From positions 783,001 through 847,000 of the forward strand of contig NZ_JBBORC010000001.1 in assembly GCF_038004425.1 (NCBI RefSeq): a DNA stretch of 64,000 nt, written 5' to 3'. A program made the translations under genes and the position numbers. This document shows, piece after piece, positions 37,666 through 47,002 of this stretch (positions within the stretch are counted from its first letter, which is position 1; every line of letters starts with the position of its first letter). This DNA comes from Solibacillus sp. FSL W7-1464. Lineage in GTDB: Bacteria; Bacillota; Bacilli; Bacillales_A; Planococcaceae. The notes under the pieces are model-generated. The model made no database searches and had not been told where the DNA came from. It saw only the letters and a list, made by a program, of their open reading frames with translations.

Positions 37666-38619
37666 GTGACCAAAAAAATTATGAGCTTTATCGCTGTCAC
37701 TGTATTGCTTGTCATAACAATCATTTATGCTGCGACAACAGGCAGTATACAGATGTCATTTATCGACTTTATAACGAATTTTTTCAATGCCGATAATGCG
37801 GATATGGCTGCGATTAAGGATTTGCGTTTCCCTAGAATCATCGTTGCGATATTTGCCGGGGCTGCTTTATCGGTTGCCGGTGTATTATTGCAGGCAATTA
37901 TGCGAAATCCATTAGCGGATGCCGGATTTATCGGGATATCTGCGGGAGCTGCATTTACAAAATTATTTATCGTAAGCTTTGTTCCGACATTATTTTTCTT
38001 CACCCCAATTGCAGCATTTATCGGGGGTGCGCTTGCATGTTTCTTCGTTTTCCTCCTTTCCTGGAAGTCAGGGCTCAATCCGTTAAAGTTAATTTTAGTC
38101 GGAATTGCAATCAATGCGATGTTCTCAGGGCTTACGGAAGCGATGATTAGCTTTGGTGCATCGGCAACAGGCGCGATTACGTCAAGCCTGTCCTTAAAAA
38201 CATGGGATGATGTATCGTTAATCGTTACATATGGCTCAATCGGTTTACTTCTTGCGTTTATTTTATACGCTTCATCCAATGTGCTCGTATTATCGGATAA
38301 AACCGCAAAAAGTGTAGGTTTTAATGTAACAGGTGCCCGCATACTCATTGCGGCGGTTGCCGTAATGCTGGCTGCTGCTTCTGTTGTAGTGGCAGGAGTC
38401 ATTTCATTTGTCGGGATTTTAGTGCCGCATATTGCGCGTCGACTTGTCGGGTATGATCATAAAGTGTTAATTCCTTTTACCGCACTGCTTGGCGCATTTA
38501 TTATTTTATTGGCGGATACGCTTGGACGTACGATGTTCAGCCCGATGGAAATACCGGCATCAACGATTATGGCCATTATCGGAGGACCATTCCTCATATT
38601 CCTACTTAGAAAAGAGTGA
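37666..38619 (+). CDS. isdF: Haem/iron ABC transporter permease IsdF
   Basis: A FecCD-family permease of about 317 residues with 8-10 membrane segments and the signatures LRFPRIIVAIFAGAALSVAG (start) and VPHIARRLVG (coupling loop). GTG 37666 has AAAGG nine bases upstream; the ATG at 37657 overlaps that ribosome site. It lies 7 bp before the ATPase gene. Confidence 0.93.
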   Translation: MTKKIMSFIAVTVLLVITIIYAATTGSIQMSFIDFITNFFNADNADMAAIKDLRFPRIIVAIFAGAALSVAGVLLQAIMRNPLADAGFIGISAGAAFTKLFIVSFVPTLFFFTPIAAFIGGALACFFVFLLSWKSGLNPLKLILVGIAINAMFSGLTEAMISFGASATGAITSSLSLKTWDDVSLIVTYGSIGLLLAFILYASSNVLVLSDKTAKSVGFNVTGARILIAAVAVMLAAASVVVAGVISFVGILVPHIARRLVGYDHKVLIPFTALLGAFIILLADTLGRTMFSPMEIPASTIMAIIGGPFLIFLLRKE

Positions 38620-38626
38620 CACCAAT

Positions 38627-39397
38627 ATGGAAATTAAACAAGTAGTTGTTTCCCATGATGGGATGACCCGTCATTTAAATGCTATATCGACCACCATTCC
38701 AAAAGGAAAAGTGACGACAATCATAGGACCGAATGGCTGCGGGAAATCCACATTGCTAAGTGTTATGTCACGAAACAACAAACCGCTCGAAGGCAAGGCA
38801 ACACTCGAAAACCGGGATTTGGTGGAATATAAGCCGAAAGAGTTTGCGAAGAAATTGGCGATTGTTTATCAGCAAAATGATATTCCTTCAGATTTAACGG
38901 TGGAGAAGCTCGTGATGTACGGAAGGATGCCGCATACTTCGTTATTCAAAAAGAGAGCGGAAGAAGATGAAAAGGCCGTGACATGGGCGCTTACTTGTAC
39001 GAATCTGCTGGAAAAACGGCATAATGATTTATCGGCACTTTCCGGTGGAGAACGGCAGCGTGTATGGATCGCAATGGCACTTGCACAAAAATCGGAAATA
39101 CTGTGTCTGGACGAGCCGACAACGTATTTGGATATATACTATCAGCTTGAACTTCTGGAGCTCGTTAAGCAATTGAACGAACAGTACGGCTTGACGATTG
39201 TGATGGTGCTGCACGACATTAATCAGGCCATCCGTTACAGTGACCACATTATTTTGATGAAAGCCGGTAAAATTATGGCAGAAGGTGCACCGCGCGATGT
39301 TATTACAAAAGAAGTTATTAAGGAAGTATACGGGGTCAATTCGGTGTTTCATGAAGATGAGCAGCTCGGGTTATATATGATGCCGTTAAGTATTTAA
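38627..39397 (+). CDS. Iron/haem ABC transporter ATP-binding protein
   Basis: A 256-residue FepC/FhuC-type ATPase. Walker A GPNGCGKST, Q-loop YQQND, signature LSGGERQR, Walker B ILCLDEPT and switch His in VLHDIN are intact. The frame is open to 38489 but the family start is ATG 38627, behind AAAAGAG. It powers IsdE-IsdF. S. aureus Isd uses a different partner ATPase, so the pairing is inferred from operon position. Confidence 0.93.
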   Translation: MEIKQVVVSHDGMTRHLNAISTTIPKGKVTTIIGPNGCGKSTLLSVMSRNNKPLEGKATLENRDLVEYKPKEFAKKLAIVYQQNDIPSDLTVEKLVMYGRMPHTSLFKKRAEEDEKAVTWALTCTNLLEKRHNDLSALSGGERQRVWIAMALAQKSEILCLDEPTTYLDIYYQLELLELVKQLNEQYGLTIVMVLHDINQAIRYSDHIILMKAGKIMAEGAPRDVITKEVIKEVYGVNSVFHEDEQLGLYMMPLSI

Positions 39398-39398
39398 T

Positions 39399-40082
39399 AT
39401 GCGTAAAATTGTTCAAATTGTAAGTGGCATTGTTATGATTATTTGCGCGGGAATTATTATCCGTTATTTTTTCAGCTATCAGGAAATGGAAAACGAGCTG
39501 CAAGATGCCCGGCAAATTGTCGAACAAAGTGAGCTAGCTACACTTCAACAGCAAAACGATCATATAATCGGCTGGCTCACATTGGAAAATACCCGTCTTA
39601 ATAACCCAGTTTTGCAAAGGAATAATAATGAATTTTACTTAACACATAATTATTTGGACGAGAAAAGTCGTGGCGGTAGCATATTTGCCGATTTTCGCAA
39701 TGAAGTAATGGGAGACCGGCATACGATTTTTTACGGGCATGTTTTACGCAATGGTACGATGTTCGGAGATTTACCTAAGTTTAGCGAGCAGGCATATGCA
39801 GAAGCCCATCCTGTTTTTTACTATGAAACAAATGACAAGCGCTATGCATTGCATGTGTTTGCCGCATATGAAACGACGACTGAATTTTATTATATTGAAA
39901 CACAATTTACAGACAACACATATACGGAGTTTTTAGAGGAAATTCAACAGCGTTCCGATATAAAATTGCCGGTTCATGTAATGGCTACCGATAAAATTGT
40001 TACGTTTTCGACATGCACGACATCACAAAATGACAAGGAACGTTTTGTCGTTCATGCAAAAGTAGTCGAACTAGAAAAATAA
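39399..40082 (+). CDS. srtB: Class B sortase
   Basis: A 227-residue membrane-anchored transpeptidase. One N-terminal membrane helix (4-25); catalytic His114 in FYGHVLRNG, Cys206 in TFSTCTT and Arg215 in ERFVV. Its start is 1 bp after the ATPase stop. The NPETS-bearing NEAT protein of this cluster is the obvious substrate. Confidence 0.95.
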   Translation: MRKIVQIVSGIVMIICAGIIIRYFFSYQEMENELQDARQIVEQSELATLQQQNDHIIGWLTLENTRLNNPVLQRNNNEFYLTHNYLDEKSRGGSIFADFRNEVMGDRHTIFYGHVLRNGTMFGDLPKFSEQAYAEAHPVFYYETNDKRYALHVFAAYETTTEFYYIETQFTDNTYTEFLEEIQQRSDIKLPVHVMATDKIVTFSTCTTSQNDKERFVVHAKVVELEK

Positions 40083-40095
40083 GAGGTGAAGTAAG

Positions 40096-40920
40096 ATGAA
40101 AAACAGTAAAAAATTAATGACTGCTTTACTTGCTGTATCTGTATTGGCGGCATGTGGGCAAAAAGAAGAAGAAAAAGTAACAGAACCCGTGGAACAACAG
40201 GAAGCAGTAATCGATGTAAGTGCAGAAGCAGAGCAGTTTAAATCGCTTTTAGCAGGGCAAATGGACAGCTTTTCAACAGATACCGAGCTTTTAGCGGTTG
40301 CTATTAAAGAAGGAAAGCTGGAAGACGCACAGAAGTTGTATCCGTTAGTGACGATGTATTATGAGCGACTACAGCCCCTTGCACCGAGTTTCCAAGAGCT
40401 TGATGAAAAAATAAACGGCGACCTTGTTGAAGGAAAAGAAACGGATACGGCAGGTTTTCAACGTATAGCATACGGATTATTTGGTGAGAAGAAGACAGCA
40501 GGTTACGAAGAAATTGCTGAGGAACTAGTTGCCGATGTAAAGTCACTTCAAGGCGATTTTGCGACAATTGATGTTTCGGAAAATAATGTCCTTGCTTCAG
40601 CTATAAAAATGTTTCAGGACATGGCAAATAACAGACTAACTTCACCGAGCATTTCAGGAAATGAAGTATATGCGGTGAAAGCACAAACAGAAGCAGCCGA
40701 AGATTTACTGGAAGTGTTTGTACCACGTGTCTCTACTGAAAGTGCCGATGCTGCATCAAAAGCAGTTACCGCATTAAACGAAATAGTAGCATACTACGAA
40801 GTAGGAAAAGAAGATTATGTAAACTATAATCTCTTTACGGCAAAACAAGAACAGGAGCTCATCACTGCAGTGACTAATGTCGAAAAGGCACTACAGGAAA
40901 TGAATGATTCGATTAAATAA
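40096..40920 (+). CDS. EfeM/EfeO-like (M75 imelysin) lipoprotein with altered HxxE
   Basis: A 274-residue lipoprotein (lipobox LAAC, Cys20) with an all-helical M75-type domain from about residue 45. The family hallmark GFHRxE, whose His and Glu bind metal, reads GFQRIA (Gln122, Ala125). EfeM/EfeO proteins normally assist ferrous/ferric or haem iron uptake with EfeU and EfeB. Neither is here; instead it ends the haem cluster, 13 bp after srtB. GAGGTGAAG precedes the ATG. Confidence 0.82.
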   Translation: MKNSKKLMTALLAVSVLAACGQKEEEKVTEPVEQQEAVIDVSAEAEQFKSLLAGQMDSFSTDTELLAVAIKEGKLEDAQKLYPLVTMYYERLQPLAPSFQELDEKINGDLVEGKETDTAGFQRIAYGLFGEKKTAGYEEIAEELVADVKSLQGDFATIDVSENNVLASAIKMFQDMANNRLTSPSISGNEVYAVKAQTEAAEDLLEVFVPRVSTESADAASKAVTALNEIVAYYEVGKEDYVNYNLFTAKQEQELITAVTNVEKALQEMNDSIK

Positions 40921-40942
40921 AGAAATAAACAGGCATAAAAAT

Positions 40943-40988
40943 AAAGCGGTTCAAATTTTACGATACGTAAAGTTTGAACCGCTTTTTA
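40943..40988. terminator. Terminator closing the haem cluster
   Basis: AAAGCGGTTCAAA pairs with TTTGAACCGCTTT, followed by T residues; it is also usable by the convergent gene. Confidence 0.9.
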
Positions 40989-41003
40989 TTTTGAGGATTT
41001 ATG

Positions 41004-41501
41004 TTAATCCAAATGCTCATGCTTTATATACTGAGTGGATGCCTGGGGAATGTCTTTATACGAAATTTCATCGAAAGCAACTAATGCCTCATCATCAAAC
41101 ATGACAGTAAGTATTTCCGTATTTTTGTTATTTACAGGCATAAACCACTTTAGTGTAATATCATTTATTTCCTCCATGTGCTGGATTTCTTTAAGTACGT
41201 TATAGCTATCTTTCAGAAGTGTGTTTTCATTAAGAAATTCTGATGCCCTTAGTGAGACGATAACATTTTGCTTCTCATCCACCGGTATTATTTCGATATT
41301 CAGCATAATATTCTCGACAAACTGTTTCAGCACAATTTCTGTCAGCAATAGCATAGTGTGGGTTTTCAATTGTTCCTGGGTCATTGATGCCTTAGCTTCA
41401 ATAATGGTTTCTTCCTCATCGGAATTCTTCATTTTTATAATATATTGTAATGAAACAGCGCAAACAAAAATAAGTAAGGCGATTAACATAAATTTCAGCA
41501 A
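41004..41501 (-). CDS. Membrane-anchored protein of unknown function
   Basis: 165 residues: one N-terminal membrane helix, then a soluble acidic alpha/beta domain likely outside the cell. The start is uncertain: TTG at 41501 lies about 20 bases after GGAGGT, and an ATG four codons later is also possible. I do not recognise the family. It is convergent with the haem cluster and downstream of a 50-residue ORF on the same strand. Confidence 0.7.
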   Translation of the reverse strand: MLKFMLIALLIFVCAVSLQYIIKMKNSDEEETIIEAKASMTQEQLKTHTMLLLTEIVLKQFVENIMLNIEIIPVDEKQNVIVSLRASEFLNENTLLKDSYNVLKEIQHMEEINDITLKWFMPVNNKNTEILTVMFDDEALVAFDEISYKDIPQASTQYIKHEHLD

Positions 41502-41582
41502 TTTATTTAATATAAGGACAACCTCCTATGAAACTAGCGTAATAATCACTATTATATAGTCATTATGCCATAAAAAAATACT

Positions 41583-41615
41583 AAAAAGGACTGCCAATTG
41601 TGACAGTCCTTTTAA
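41583..41615 (-). terminator. Terminator after the 50-residue ORF
   Basis: AAAAAGGACTG and CAGTCCTTTT form the stem. It lies just beyond the stop codon at 41619 on the - strand. Confidence 0.8.
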
Positions 41616-41618
41616 ATA

Positions 41619-41771
41619 TTAAGTATTTTGTTCTTCATTAGGGATTGTAGCAACAAATTCGTCAAAGTATAAAAATGATTCATCCTCAAGTTGTTTAACT
41701 TTCTGTTCGTTTAATCCAATAGATAATGGCCCGGAAAAAATCTCGCCCCACCAAGTTTCAGTAATAATCAT
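41619..41771 (-). CDS. 50-residue acidic protein, unknown
   Basis: The product starts MIITETWWGEIFSGPL and ends ATIPNEEQNT. It has a strong ribosome site (AGGAGG) nine bases before the ATG and a dedicated terminator, which support it being real. It has no signal peptide or membrane helix and no cysteines; Glu/Asp-rich with a Trp-Trp pair. No family recognised. Confidence 0.65.
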   Translation of the reverse strand: MIITETWWGEIFSGPLSIGLNEQKVKQLEDESFLYFDEFVATIPNEEQNT

Positions 41772-42087
41772 TTTATATAGCCTCCTTGTACGATTGTTTT
41801 ACATTACTTATTATGTTCGATTATTTAGTTATGAAATTCCCATATGCCTTTATTTATAAACATTTCTTTAAAAATTAAGACAATTTAATCATATAGCCTC
41901 CTTTTTTTAGCAGGATAATTTATAAACTTTGTAGTAGTTATTACTATAGTTAATATGTGTGAACAGCTATAATTTATGCATACATTTATCTTCATTCGGA
42001 AAAAATGGTCAATTTTTTAAGTCGTTCATGAATGAAGCTGGATTTCTGTATAGGTCACGGATATTAATTTCGGGAAGGATGAAAAAA
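41772..42087. other. Intergenic region with a second copy of the small-ORF leader
   Basis: At 41886-41902 on the - strand the ribosome site and start of the 50-residue ORF recur (GGAGGCTATATGATTA), but the frame stops after five codons. The rest holds the upstream region of the aldehyde dehydrogenase; no clear promoter or RNA gene is seen. Confidence 0.5.
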
Positions 42088-43476
42088 ATGAATTTTACTG
42101 CAAATGATGTTGAACAAATGATCGAAAATCAACGCGCCTTTTATTTTACGGGCGCTACAAAAGATGTAGAATTTCGTAAACAACAGCTCGTTAAATTAAA
42201 AGAGACAATCAAAAAATACGAAGAGCAAGTAATCGAAGCTTTAGCATTGGATTTAAGAAAAAGCGAGTTTGAAGCATTCACAACTGAAATTGGTATAGTT
42301 TATGATAGTATTTCCTATTTTTTAAAAAATATAAACAGCTGGATGGAACCGCAGCCTGTCAAAACTCCGCTTCATTTCCAGCCAGCAAAAAGCTATGTTG
42401 TACGTGAACCATATGGAGTGACCTTAATTATTGGACCATTCAACTATCCATTCCAATTGATTATGGAGCCATTGATCGGGGCGATTATCGGAGGGAATAC
42501 AGCAATCGTAAAACCATCAGAATCTGCCGAACATACAGCATTTATTGTAAAAAAAATTTTGGGGGAAGTATTCTCTCCTGAATATGTACGTGTTGTAGAA
42601 GGAGAAAAGGATGAGGTTACAGCTTTAATTCATGCATCTTTTGATTATATATTCTTTACGGGAAGTGTAGCGGTTGGAAAGGTTGTTGCTAAAGCAGCAG
42701 CAGAACGTCTTACACCAATTGCTTTGGAATTGGGTGGAAAAAGTCCGGCAATCGTTGACCAGACCGCAGATTTGGATGTAGCTGCGAAGCGGATTGTATG
42801 GGGAAAATTCAATAATACAGGCCAAACATGTGTGGCACCCGATTATGTTCTTGTCCATACAAGCGTTGCAAAAAAATTTACGCAACTTCTTAAGAAAGCA
42901 ATTAAAGAATTTTACGGTGATGATCCGCAGCAAAGTCAGGACTATGGGCGTATTATTAATGAACGCCAATTTGACCGTCTGCAGGCTATTTTGGATAATG
43001 AACGGGATACTGTCACATTTGGTGGCCGCACAGACCGAGAAGATTTATATATGGAACCGACCGTACTGGAAAATATTACGTGGGCCCGACCTTCCATGGA
43101 AGATGAACTGTTTGGCCCGATCTTACCGGTCATGACGTATGAGAATTTACCAAAAGCGATTCATGAAATCCGTCAATTGCCGAAACCATTAAGTGCTTAT
43201 CTGTTCTCGGAAAATGAAAAAGCAATCAATTACTTTTTAGAAGAGCTTCCTTTTGGAGGAGGCTGTATAAATGATGTTATTACACATGTCGGAAATACTC
43301 ATTTACCGTTTGGCGGAGTAGGACCTTCAGGTGTGAAAGCATATCACGGGAAAGCAAGTTTCGAAAACTTTACACACCCGAAATCAATTATGCACCGTTC
43401 TAATAAACTGGCTAATAGTTTGCTATATCCTCCATATAAACAAAAAGTGAAGCTTGTTCGGACAATTATGAAATAG
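42088..43476 (+). CDS. Class 3 aldehyde dehydrogenase (YwdH-like)
   Basis: A 462-residue NAD(P)-dependent aldehyde dehydrogenase. The oxyanion/cofactor loop GPFNYPFQL, Glu214 in LELGGKSP and catalytic Cys248 in NTGQTCVAPD are intact; the short C-terminal tail of class 3 enzymes is present. ATG 42088 follows GGGAAGG; the frame extends to 41959 without a ribosome site. Substrates are probably medium or long aldehydes. Confidence 0.92.
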   Translation: MNFTANDVEQMIENQRAFYFTGATKDVEFRKQQLVKLKETIKKYEEQVIEALALDLRKSEFEAFTTEIGIVYDSISYFLKNINSWMEPQPVKTPLHFQPAKSYVVREPYGVTLIIGPFNYPFQLIMEPLIGAIIGGNTAIVKPSESAEHTAFIVKKILGEVFSPEYVRVVEGEKDEVTALIHASFDYIFFTGSVAVGKVVAKAAAERLTPIALELGGKSPAIVDQTADLDVAAKRIVWGKFNNTGQTCVAPDYVLVHTSVAKKFTQLLKKAIKEFYGDDPQQSQDYGRIINERQFDRLQAILDNERDTVTFGGRTDREDLYMEPTVLENITWARPSMEDELFGPILPVMTYENLPKAIHEIRQLPKPLSAYLFSENEKAINYFLEELPFGGGCINDVITHVGNTHLPFGGVGPSGVKAYHGKASFENFTHPKSIMHRSNKLANSLLYPPYKQKVKLVRTIMK

Positions 43477-43479
43477 CGT

Positions 43480-43526
43480 AATAGTAGAAGGCTTTCCCGC
43501 AAAACTCAGGAAAGCCTTCTGCTATT
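43480..43526. terminator. Bidirectional terminator
   Basis: AATAGTAGAAGGCTTTCC pairs with GGAAAGCCTTCTGCTATT (one mismatch) between the convergent dehydrogenase and kinase genes. Confidence 0.85.
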
Positions 43527-45102
43527 ATTCTGTCATTATCGGAAATGTTAATAATATTTCAGTACCGACATGCTGCTTGCTTTTAATTTGGATGGAGCCC
43601 TGATGATCTTGTACAATTTTATTGATGATCATCATGCCGAGCCCTGTTCCACTTGTTTTCGTCGTATAGAAAGGTTCGAACATTCGATCCAGCACATGTG
43701 GCGGAATACCGCATCCAGTATCAATAATCTGGATATAGATTTCCTTTGCATCTTTACTTTTGCATACTTCCAATGTAATAGAGCCATCTTCATTAATCGC
43801 TTAAATCGCATTCTTGAATAAATTTATAAATACTTGCTTCAGTTGATTTTTATTTCCTAAGATTGTAATGTTCAAAAATTCATTGATAATTTTCAAAGAA
43901 ATCGCTTTTGAATGGAACTCATATTGAAGAAACTGGACAACTTCTGATAAAGCTTCCGCCAAATTAATTGGGGCATACTGGTTTGCCTGAGGTTTGGATA
44001 ATACAAGAAACTCCGATAAAATTAATTCAATTCGCTCTGTTTCATTTTGAATGAGCTTTGTATATTCATAGTAAGGAGAATCGGAATCTTCGTTCATCAT
44101 TTGTACATAGCCGGAAATGACTGTCATCGGATTGCGGATTTCATGAGCAACACCCGCGGCAAGCTCTCCGACAAGCTTTAATTTTTCAGACTGTAAAATC
44201 AGATTTTCAGTTTCTTTAATATAGGAAATGTCCCGCGAAATTACAGATGAACCTATAATTTCACCATGAGGACTTATAATAGGCGACAATGAGATTTGTG
44301 CATCAAAAAAAGTGCCGTCCTTCCTCATATCGGTTGTTTCATGCAGATGATATTTCTTGCCGAGCATCAGATCTACTTTTCTTTGCCTTGATTCTTCCTC
44401 GTTTTCCGGGGGGATGAGCGGTAAAATACGCCCGATAGCTTCCTCCTTGGACCAGCCATACAATTTTTCGAATGCAGGATTGACGGCAATAACCCGATCC
44501 TCCAAATCAAATACTGCAATTGCATCATTTGCCTGTTCAAAAAACAAGTTTAAATAGGCGTGTTTGGAATTCAAATAATTTTCACGATCAATCGCATTTT
44601 TCTCCAGTTTCATCCAGATGTGCTTAATGAAAAAGCTTTGACCAATACTTACAATACAAATTACTATTAAAAAGCTGAAAAACAGGAAATGGTCTTGTGA
44701 ATTAAATAATGAAAATGAGAAAAATGATAACTTATATAAAATAAAAATCTCCAAAAGTATTAAAATTATATTAATAGTTAAAATTAATGATGAACGGTAA
44801 ATTGTTAAAATTGCGATAATATAAAGAAATGCATAAAAGGTAATAATGCTAACACTTTGAAAGTTAAAAAGAAAAGCAAGTAAATGCCAACAGACGATAA
44901 TAATTATTTGAAGGGTTTTTGGCGGCAATTTAACATAATAAAACGCCACGAGCAGAAGACTACTTGCAACACATACAATCAAAAAAGCAGGCTGATGCTT
45001 TAAAAGCTGTGAAGTAATTACAACAGCAAATACAATAGCGGAAAAAATATAGGTGATTATCATAAGAAGATTTCGCTTATTCAAAATTTCATGTTGCTGC
45101 AT
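43525..45102 (-). pseudogene. PAS sensor histidine kinase interrupted by one in-frame stop
   Basis: Six or so membrane helices (residues 15-170), a PAS domain (FEQANDAIAVFDLEDRVIA), HisKA with the phospho-acceptor His in VAHEIRNP, then an ATPase domain. The frame stops at TAA 43801-43803 inside the N-box (FKNAI-stop-AINEDG) and continues in the same frame to 43525 with G1/G2 boxes DTGCGIP and GTGLGM. GAA to TAA is the likely change. ATG 45102 follows GAGGTG. Layout resembles KinB/KinE-type sporulation kinases. The short product lacks ATP binding, so it is probably inactive. Confidence 0.85.
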
Positions 45103-45456
45103 AAAACACCTCGGATAAGTAATATTAACTATAATGATACAGTAATTCATGATGTCGATAAATGGCGAATTTTGATATGATAGATATATCGTATAAATAA
45201 ATAAAATAAGTGAACAAAGTGGAGTCTTTATCTTAATATAATTTTAGTTCTTAATTTCTGTTTATAAAGTAATTAATGAGAAAATTGAACTTATGTATTA
45301 TATGTCCAAAGTCCTTATATTGCAAACATGTTTATTATACGGAAACATTACAGTTGTTGAAAAGCGTGGAAATTTCAATCTATGCACAGTATGATGATTA
45401 GTACATAGAAGAAAATTATCATTCGCAATTATATTGCAAGTGTGGGGGAAAGAATT
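45103..45456. other. Divergent promoter region, nothing recognised
   Basis: About 350 AT-rich bases between the broken kinase and murE. I see no terminator, RNA gene or clear operator. GTGGGGGAAAG just before 45457 is the murE ribosome site. Confidence 0.5.
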
Positions 45457-46926
45457 ATGTATGCAGAAGAACTTTTAAGTACACTGATGCAAAAAAAAGT
45501 CGTAGGTCAATTACCGAAGCTGATTACCGATATTGCGATTGATTCGCGCAGTGTACAGCCAAACAGTTTATTTATTTGTATAAAAGGTTTTACAGTGGAC
45601 GGGCATGATTATGCTCAAAAAGCAGTTGATGCAGGTGCAACTGTAATCGTTACAGAACGTCTATTACAGTTGGATGGAGAAATTGCACAAGTAATCGTCA
45701 AAAATACGACACGTACACTTGGCATTTTAGCAGCAAAGTTTTTTGATTATCCATCAAAGGATATTATGATGGTCGGAGTAACAGGTACAAACGGAAAAAC
45801 AAGTGTATCTGGAATTATCCATAATATATTAATCGGGCTTGGCGAAAAATCGGCATTGTCCGGAACAATCGGTTTTAATTTAAATGGTGTGCTATACGAA
45901 TCGGCAAATACGACAAGTGATTCATTAAATACACAACAGATGATTTTCCGTGCGAAAAGCGAAGGCTGCCGTGCAATGGTGATGGAAGTTTCATCACACG
46001 GTTTAGCATTAGGCCGTTTAGCCGGTGTTGATTATGATGTGGCGGTATTTACGAATTTAACGCATGATCATTTGGATTTTCACGGTACGATGGAAAACTA
46101 CGGAAATACAAAAGGTTTGTTGTTTTCTCAGCTTGGACAAGACTTGGAGAAGAACAAGCATGTCGTTTTAAATGCTGATGATCCTTGGTCTGAGCGCTAT
46201 GCGGAAATGACACCATTCCCAATTTGGACGTACGGATTGCATAATAAAGCGATTTTCCGTGCAGTGAACTGCAGTTACGGAAATGGAATGACGCAATTCG
46301 ATATGGAAACGCCGGAGGGCACATTCCCGGTATCAATGCATTTACTCGGTGAATTTAACATTTACAATGTACTTGCAGCAACAGCTGTGTTCTATGCTCG
46401 CGGTTTCCCGATTGATGTCATTATCGAACAGATTGAAATGCTGCCGCCGGTGAAAGGACGTATGGAGAAAGTAGACTCAGATTTACCGATTCAAATGTTC
46501 ATCGACTATGCACATACACCGGATGCGATTGAAAAAGCGATTAATGCGGCAATGCCATATAAAAAACCGGAAAATAAACTGATTTTCCTTGTTGGTACAG
46601 GTGGCGGACGTGATAAATCAAAACGTCCGACAATGGCAGAAAAAGCATCTGTTGCGGATTATGTTATCCTTACGACGGATGATCCGCGCTATGAGGAATA
46701 TGACAGTATTACGGGTGATTTGGCAAAAGGCATGCAGCATAAAAATTATGCCTGTATCGGTGATCGTGCGGAAGCCGTTAGACATGCGGTAAGTGTAGCA
46801 AACCCTGGTGATATTATTATTTTCGCAGGTAAAGGTCATGAGGACTACCAAATTATCGAAAATACCAAATACCCGCATAGTGATGCGAAAATTGCGATTG
46901 AAGCTGGAAAGTTAAAATTTGTATAG
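45457..46926 (+). CDS. murE: UDP-MurNAc-tripeptide synthetase MurE
   Basis: A 489-residue Mur ligase adding the third residue of the peptidoglycan stem. ATP loop GVTGTNGKTS, central NLTHDHLDFHGT and C-terminal TTDDPRYEEYDS are present. The DNPR-like motif reads DDPR and keeps the Arg that contacts meso-diaminopimelate in DAP-type enzymes. It lies outside any mra/dcw cluster. Planococcaceae often have Lys-type walls but DAP in the spore cortex, so this may be a second, DAP-type MurE. That is inference. Confidence 0.9.
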   Translation: MYAEELLSTLMQKKVVGQLPKLITDIAIDSRSVQPNSLFICIKGFTVDGHDYAQKAVDAGATVIVTERLLQLDGEIAQVIVKNTTRTLGILAAKFFDYPSKDIMMVGVTGTNGKTSVSGIIHNILIGLGEKSALSGTIGFNLNGVLYESANTTSDSLNTQQMIFRAKSEGCRAMVMEVSSHGLALGRLAGVDYDVAVFTNLTHDHLDFHGTMENYGNTKGLLFSQLGQDLEKNKHVVLNADDPWSERYAEMTPFPIWTYGLHNKAIFRAVNCSYGNGMTQFDMETPEGTFPVSMHLLGEFNIYNVLAATAVFYARGFPIDVIIEQIEMLPPVKGRMEKVDSDLPIQMFIDYAHTPDAIEKAINAAMPYKKPENKLIFLVGTGGGRDKSKRPTMAEKASVADYVILTTDDPRYEEYDSITGDLAKGMQHKNYACIGDRAEAVRHAVSVANPGDIIIFAGKGHEDYQIIENTKYPHSDAKIAIEAGKLKFV

Positions 46927-46948
46927 GCTATGCTATAATTTTTTCAAA

Positions 46949-46988
46949 TCCACCGTGTTAACGTAATAGCGTTAGCGGTGGGTTTTTT
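46949..46988 (+). terminator. Terminator after murE
   Basis: CCACCG and CGGTGG, with inner AACG/CGTT pairing, are followed by GTTTTTTT. Confidence 0.8.
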
Positions 46989-47002
46989 TGGAGGTGACAA
47001 AA

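Noticed and set aside
37725-38402. 225-codon frame antisense to isdF
   Set aside because: Complement of a membrane-protein gene; no ribosome site and no plausible start.
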